Origin: Anaeramoeba flamelloides
Taxonomy: Eukaryota > Metamonada > Anaeramoebidae
NCBI GenBank assembly: GCA_027625915.1
Contig: JANTQA010000070.1
Location: 14,141,001 to 14,205,000, forward strand
Direction of reading: 5' to 3'
DNA length: 64,000 bases
The first letter of the stretch is position 1. Each line of letters begins with the position of its first letter. The translations under genes were made by a program, and so were the position numbers. Shown in pieces: positions 59,961-64,000 of the stretch. The notes beneath the pieces were generated by a model, which saw nothing but the letters and a program-made list of their open reading frames with translations, was not told where the DNA came from and searched no databases.

Positions 59961-60545
59961 ATGACAAGCAAGCTTATTAAAGAAGGGTGGGTTTCAAAAA
60001 TCCATCCGAAAACGAAACAAAAAAAGAAGAGATATTTAGTTTTGTATCAAAACAAGTTGGAAACCTATCCTGATGAAAACAAAAGTGAGGCTACGACGAT
60101 GTTTGTTCTCAAATCGATCGAAAATGTCTTAAAATTTTCTGAAAAGGAATTCGCGATCACAGTGAAGGGTCACAACTTGATCTATGAATCTGAAGATTCC
60201 TTTGAAAGGGAAAGGTGGGCTTCGTGTCTAAAAACAGCAATTCTTCGGAGCAAAAGCATGGTAAAAATGAATTCAAATCCACTTCAGCGCCACGACAAAG
60301 GCAACCAAGTACAATTAACAAACAAAATGGTTTCAAATCAACTGACACCAATAAGGGTTAAAACAAACCTTTCTTCTGGTATCACCTCTGTGAGGACCAC
60401 TTTGAAAACCGATTTTCTGATTGAAAAAAATTTCAAGCCAAACCGAGAACAAGCAAGCCAAAAAAAGACCAAGAACAAAAAAAAAAAAAAAAAAAAAACA
60501 AAACAAAAATCGGTCGTGAAATCAAAAAAATCAAAGAGTCCATGA
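59961..60545 (+). CDS. PH-domain protein, probably the 5' part of a PH-LRR gene
   Basis: 194 residues in one frame. Residues ~4-95 form a pleckstrin homology domain: KEGWVSKIHPKTKQKKKRYL at the start and the invariant tryptophan in RERWASCLKTAIL at the end. PH domains bind phosphoinositides or proteins at membranes. Basic low-complexity sequence follows, passing through an A22 run (60477-60498), after which the frame ends in TGA at 60543. That stop overlaps the ATG of the LRR frame (ATGA). The other confident genes here end in TAA and have A just before the ATG; this one ends in TGA and has GGTATG. I infer a broken 3' end, with the LRR frame as the true continuation, and perhaps an unseen 5' exon spliced at CCTAAG|GT. 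Confidence 0.7.
   Translation: MTSKLIKEGWVSKIHPKTKQKKKRYLVLYQNKLETYPDENKSEATTMFVLKSIENVLKFSEKEFAITVKGHNLIYESEDSFERERWASCLKTAILRSKSMVKMNSNPLQRHDKGNQVQLTNKMVSNQLTPIRVKTNLSSGITSVRTTLKTDFLIEKNFKPNREQASQKKTKNKKKKKKKTKQKSVVKSKKSKSP
60477..60498 (+). repeat. A22 homopolymer at the PH/LRR frame break
   Basis: Twenty-two adenines inside a Lys-coding stretch. Upstream sequence is open in the PH frame. Downstream, the LRR frame already reads like protein before its first ATG (KIGREIKKIKES). One more A, or two fewer, would join the two frames. Confidence 0.9.
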
Positions 60546-62848
60546 GCCCAAGTGCAAGAATTTCCTTATTGGACAGCACCATTAAAAAAACACTGTCGCC
60601 GACTGGATTGCGACTGGCAAGAAATGTACTTAAAAAATATAAAAAAACACAAGACACAACTTTAAGCCTGAAAGGCCTCATCGTTTCCTCCATTCAAATA
60701 CCATTTGAGCTGTGGTCACTCAAGAAAATAACAACATTAAATTTAAGTGAGATCTCTTTACACGAACTCCCATTAAAGATTGTGGAGTTAACAAATTTAG
60801 AAGGTTTGATCATTCAGAAATGCCAAATCAAGAACTTTCCCAGCATAGTTCAAAAGTTACCAAATTTGAAAAAGCTTGATGTCTCTGGAAATAATTTTGA
60901 GATCGTCGATGAGCAATTTGAAACGGTTCAGCATTTAACCGAGCTCACCCTAAGACAATGCCAATTGACAAACGAAAAGCTGAAGCGTATTACAAGCCAT
61001 TTCACCGCCCAGGTATTAAATATTAACAATAATGCAATAACGAAATTGCCCAAAAGCTTAGGTAATTCAAAAAATTTAAAAGTTTTTTACGCTGATAACA
61101 ATAGCATCAGTTTTATTCCAAAGAGCTTTTCTCCTGAAAATCTAAATAAGTTATTTTTAAAAAATAATTTATTAAAAAAGTTTCCCCTTGGGATTTTGAA
61201 TTGTAAATTTCTTCAAGTTATAAATTTTGAATCAAATACGATTATCAAGATTCCAAAGCAAATTAATGAGCTCACAAATTTGCAAAAATTATTGATAAGA
61301 CATAATTTGATAATGTCAATACCTTTGCAATTGTTTTCCTTGTCTGAATTGGCTTTTATAGATATACGCGACAATTTAATTACCAAGCTTCCAATCCAAT
61401 TTCGAAAATTTTTTGGTTTTCAATTTGATCCAAATAATAATAGCAGTAATATCAATACTAATAGTGACGGTGGTAACAGTATTGGTAATGGTAATGGCAA
61501 TGATAACGGTGATGGTAATGTTAACGATAATGATAATGGTAATGGTAATGGTAATGGTAATGTTAATGGTAATATTCAATTTATTTTAAAAAAAAATGAC
61601 AAGAAAAAAGACAAAGAAAAGAAACTGATATTAGACATTAATGATAATATTAATGACCGTGTAAATTTTGAAGATGATAAAATTAAAATTAATCTAAATC
61701 CTAACATTAATATATTAATTGATAATAATAAAAATATTGAATGGGTTGATTCCATTAAAGAAATTGAAACGAAAAAATGTATTAATAATTATAGTAAAGA
61801 AATTGTTAACAGTATCATTGAAAAAATAACTACAACAGAGAATGAAAAAAAGGATTTTGAAAATTTTGAAAATTATTTAGATAAAATGTATCAAAAAAAG
61901 TTCAGTACGTTAAATAAAATAAACAAGAAGAAAACACAGCCGAAAAGAAATCAAAAGATTTTTTTAAAGATTGATGGCAAACAATACCCAACTTTAATGA
62001 AATTTGGCAATTCAGAAAAATTAAATATATTTACCAAAATTTATTTATCGGATTTGCCCTTATTGGATGAAAAAAATTTAATACTACAACATTGCCAAGA
62101 AAACTTACAAACATTGAAATTAACAAAAATTGGTGTCAAAATTTTCCCACTTGAAATCTGCAAATTAACACAATTAAGGCATCTGTCTTTAGTTGAATGT
62201 GATATAATGAGCATTCCAATAAGAATGAATAAAATGACATCCCTGGTTACACTGCGATTGGAAAAATGCCAAATTACAAAAATACCAAAGGTTATCGGGC
62301 AGTTAACCAATTTGCAAAATCTCAATTTACGAGAAAATAGAATCAAGCAATTTAAAATCGATTTTAAATTGATTCCTGATCTCAAAATATTAGATCTGTC
62401 AAAAAATTCTTTTAAACTTTTGCCTCTGGGTATGCACAATGCCTCAAAATTAAAAGAATTATATTTTAGCCATAACTATTTATCAAAAATTTCTAATGTC
62501 TTCCAAAAATTAAAATGTATTAAAGTTTTAAATTTAAATTACAATAATATTACCGAAATTAATGAAAACATTTTTAAAATAAAGAATTTGAAATATTTGA
62601 AATTAAAAGGAAATATGATCAAGAAATTGCCCATCAAATGTAAAAAAATGTCACACTTTGCGCTAGTGGATATATCTAAAAATTTGATTTCAAATATTTC
62701 CTTATTGTTTTTAAAAGAAATTAATAACATTGTTAATTTCAAAATCGAAAAAAATCCCCTTTCTTTGCAATTAGTTGAAATTTTACAAAACGAAGATCAA
62801 AAAAATGAATTAATAGATTTATTACTTAATGATCCAATTAATTATTAA
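60542..62848 (+). CDS. Leucine-rich repeat protein (LRR part of a probable PH-LRR gene)
   Basis: 768 residues from the first ATG. It has two blocks of ~23-residue LRRs of the Shoc2/Ras-group type. The first spans about residues 55-290 (LNLSEISLHELP, LDVSGNNFEIV, VLNINNNAITKLPKSL). The second spans about 520-740 (LRLEKCQITKIPKVIGQL, LKILDLSKNSFKLLPLGM). Between them lie an Asn/Gly/Asp tract (residues ~296-344, from GGTAAT-type DNA repeats at 61440-61575) and a Lys-rich linker. LRRs make protein-binding solenoids; with the upstream PH domain this would be a membrane-recruited scaffold. No phosphatase, kinase, GTPase or signal sequence is seen. The initiating ATG overlaps the stop of the PH frame, so the true N-terminus is probably the PH domain. 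Confidence 0.85.
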   Translation: MSPSARISLLDSTIKKTLSPTGLRLARNVLKKYKKTQDTTLSLKGLIVSSIQIPFELWSLKKITTLNLSEISLHELPLKIVELTNLEGLIIQKCQIKNFPSIVQKLPNLKKLDVSGNNFEIVDEQFETVQHLTELTLRQCQLTNEKLKRITSHFTAQVLNINNNAITKLPKSLGNSKNLKVFYADNNSISFIPKSFSPENLNKLFLKNNLLKKFPLGILNCKFLQVINFESNTIIKIPKQINELTNLQKLLIRHNLIMSIPLQLFSLSELAFIDIRDNLITKLPIQFRKFFGFQFDPNNNSSNINTNSDGGNSIGNGNGNDNGDGNVNDNDNGNGNGNGNVNGNIQFILKKNDKKKDKEKKLILDINDNINDRVNFEDDKIKINLNPNINILIDNNKNIEWVDSIKEIETKKCINNYSKEIVNSIIEKITTTENEKKDFENFENYLDKMYQKKFSTLNKINKKKTQPKRNQKIFLKIDGKQYPTLMKFGNSEKLNIFTKIYLSDLPLLDEKNLILQHCQENLQTLKLTKIGVKIFPLEICKLTQLRHLSLVECDIMSIPIRMNKMTSLVTLRLEKCQITKIPKVIGQLTNLQNLNLRENRIKQFKIDFKLIPDLKILDLSKNSFKLLPLGMHNASKLKELYFSHNYLSKISNVFQKLKCIKVLNLNYNNITEINENIFKIKNLKYLKLKGNMIKKLPIKCKKMSHFALVDISKNLISNISLLFLKEINNIVNFKIEKNPLSLQLVEILQNEDQKNELIDLLLNDPINY

Positions 62849-63664
62849 AAAATAACATAAAATAAATTCTGGTTTTTCGTTCGTTTTTTATTCAAGAAAT
62901 TTGATAAAAATATTTTTTATTTCGTTGTATTTTACAATTATCGATTGTATATATTATAAGATATTTACAAAAAAGTGTGGATTTTTTTTTTATATTTCAA
63001 ATAATATTTTCTTTTCGAGTTGTTATAGTTGTAAATTGGTAAATATCATATTAAGACGAAATATTAAAACTGATTGAACGGATACTTGCTGTTGGTATTT
63101 CTAAATAAACACTTTGCCAGTCAAAGGGATTTAGTTTTATTCAAGAAATAGAACAAATTCCTTAAGTTTTATCCAATCCTCTTCTCAAAGCGTTTTTAAT
63201 TTTATAGATCAGAATCATTTTTTCTAATTTCGAAAAGTTTTGTTTTGGAATTTTCAAATATTTTTGTTTTTCTTTTTTTGTAGTTTTTTTTTCTTTTTTT
63301 TATTGTTTTGATTTTCATTTTCTTTTTTTATACTTTTTTTTTTGCAAAAGATAAGGTGGAAAAACAAAAAATAGATCTTACAAAAGTATAATAAACATTA
63401 AGGGAATTTAGTATATGTGATGTCTTTTAAAGTTATATATATTTATCAGCAAAAAATCTTATTGTTCTTTTTTTTCAGTAAAATTTCAGTAATAAAAAAT
63501 CTGTATTGTACTTTTCAAAAATTACAACTTGACTTTTTTTTAGTTTTTGGTTTTATTATATTAATTTTTTAAATAAGCCAGGTTTTTATATATTTTGAAT
63601 TGTTTAGTGAATTACAAACCAGATTTAGTTATTAGTAGTTCTTGAATACTAAAGGATATATTTA

Positions 63665-63696
<32 letters not shown>

Positions 63697-64000
63697 TCAA
63701 TTTATAATTGAAGGTGAGTACAAATTTTTGAAATAGAGCCCAAAATTGATATTTCTCATCTATTATTTGAAAATTATTCCACAGTTCATTTATTCAATAG
63801 GTTTCATTAAAGTAAACAGGATCTATTTTTGACCCAATGCATTGCCCAATTAATTATTTATAAATTCGTTTGTTAAGAAAATATTAATTAGTTTAAATAG
63901 ATTTCATTAAAGCAATGGAAATCATTTTTTTATGGTTCCATTGTGAAAAATGAGGAAAAAATACAAAATTTATCAAACCAAAATCATTAAAAATATATTT
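62849..64000. other. Intergenic to window end
   Basis: It contains a truncated family A fragment at about 62958-63090 (TATTTACAAAAAAGTGTGG, ATATTAAAACTGATTGAACG), an E-like end near 63106 (CCAGTCAAAGGGATTTAG), and a TA microsatellite at 63669-63695. No gene was recognised. Confidence 0.5.
62958..63090. mobile_element. Truncated family A element (A6)
   Basis: It matches one end and about 130 bp of the family A interior; the rest is absent. A diverged family E-type terminus starts immediately after. Confidence 0.5.

Noticed and set aside
1-64000. CRISPR arrays, bacterial operons, tRNA or rRNA genes
   Set aside because: None seen. The spaced repeats are tandem or inverted transposon repeats, and no cloverleaf with a GGTTCGAATC-type arm was found by eye.

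Overview
This is a very AT-rich nuclear genome window from a microbial eukaryote. The evidence is spliceosomal GT-AG introns, TAA-terminated reading frames in the standard code, proteins rich in Asn, Lys, Gln and Glu, long A/T homopolymers, and single-copy eukaryotic housekeeping genes. The style (intronless low-complexity proteins, LRR proteins, many small transposons) suits a free-living amoeboid or flagellate protist such as Anaeramoeba, or an amoebozoan. Species placement is inference; no rRNA, tRNA or organelle sequence was seen.

Layout: (1) 534-6278, minus: Sec16, the COPII exit-site scaffold. (2) 7760-13743, plus: prefoldin subunit 3 in four exons, with a 4.95 kb last intron. (3) 13744-21000: mostly non-coding, with one candidate minus-strand gene end. 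(4) 21001-27961, plus: a UBE2G1/Ubc7-type E2 in seven exons, with a 5.7 kb last intron. (5) 31199-41135, plus: VPS4 AAA ATPase in four exons, with introns of 5.5 and 2.6 kb. (6) 44579-46519, minus: an unrecognised RS/KE-rich protein with a long charged helix. (7) 50106-50927, plus: a small UBA-domain protein. (8) 52201-56989, minus: RBM42-type RRM protein in two exons around a 3.7 kb intron. (9) 59961-62848, plus: a PH domain and a two-block LRR protein in overlapping frames, probably one gene broken at an A22 run.

The genes are not an operon or pathway cluster. By family role they cover ER export (Sec16), chaperoning (prefoldin), ubiquitin conjugation (UBE2G1), ESCRT-III disassembly (VPS4) and RNA binding (RBM42). 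The spliced genes were rebuilt by matching conserved protein families across splice sites; exon coordinates are given per gene.

Much of the rest is non-autonomous DNA transposons (MITE-like) with terminal inverted repeats, many flanked by TA as in the Tc1/mariner superfamily. At least five families occur more than once, and several copies are nested. No transposase gene was found. Introns fall into short (129-478 bp) and giant (2.6-5.7 kb) classes. The four longest all start GTAAGT or GTAAGC, while none of the eight short ones does.
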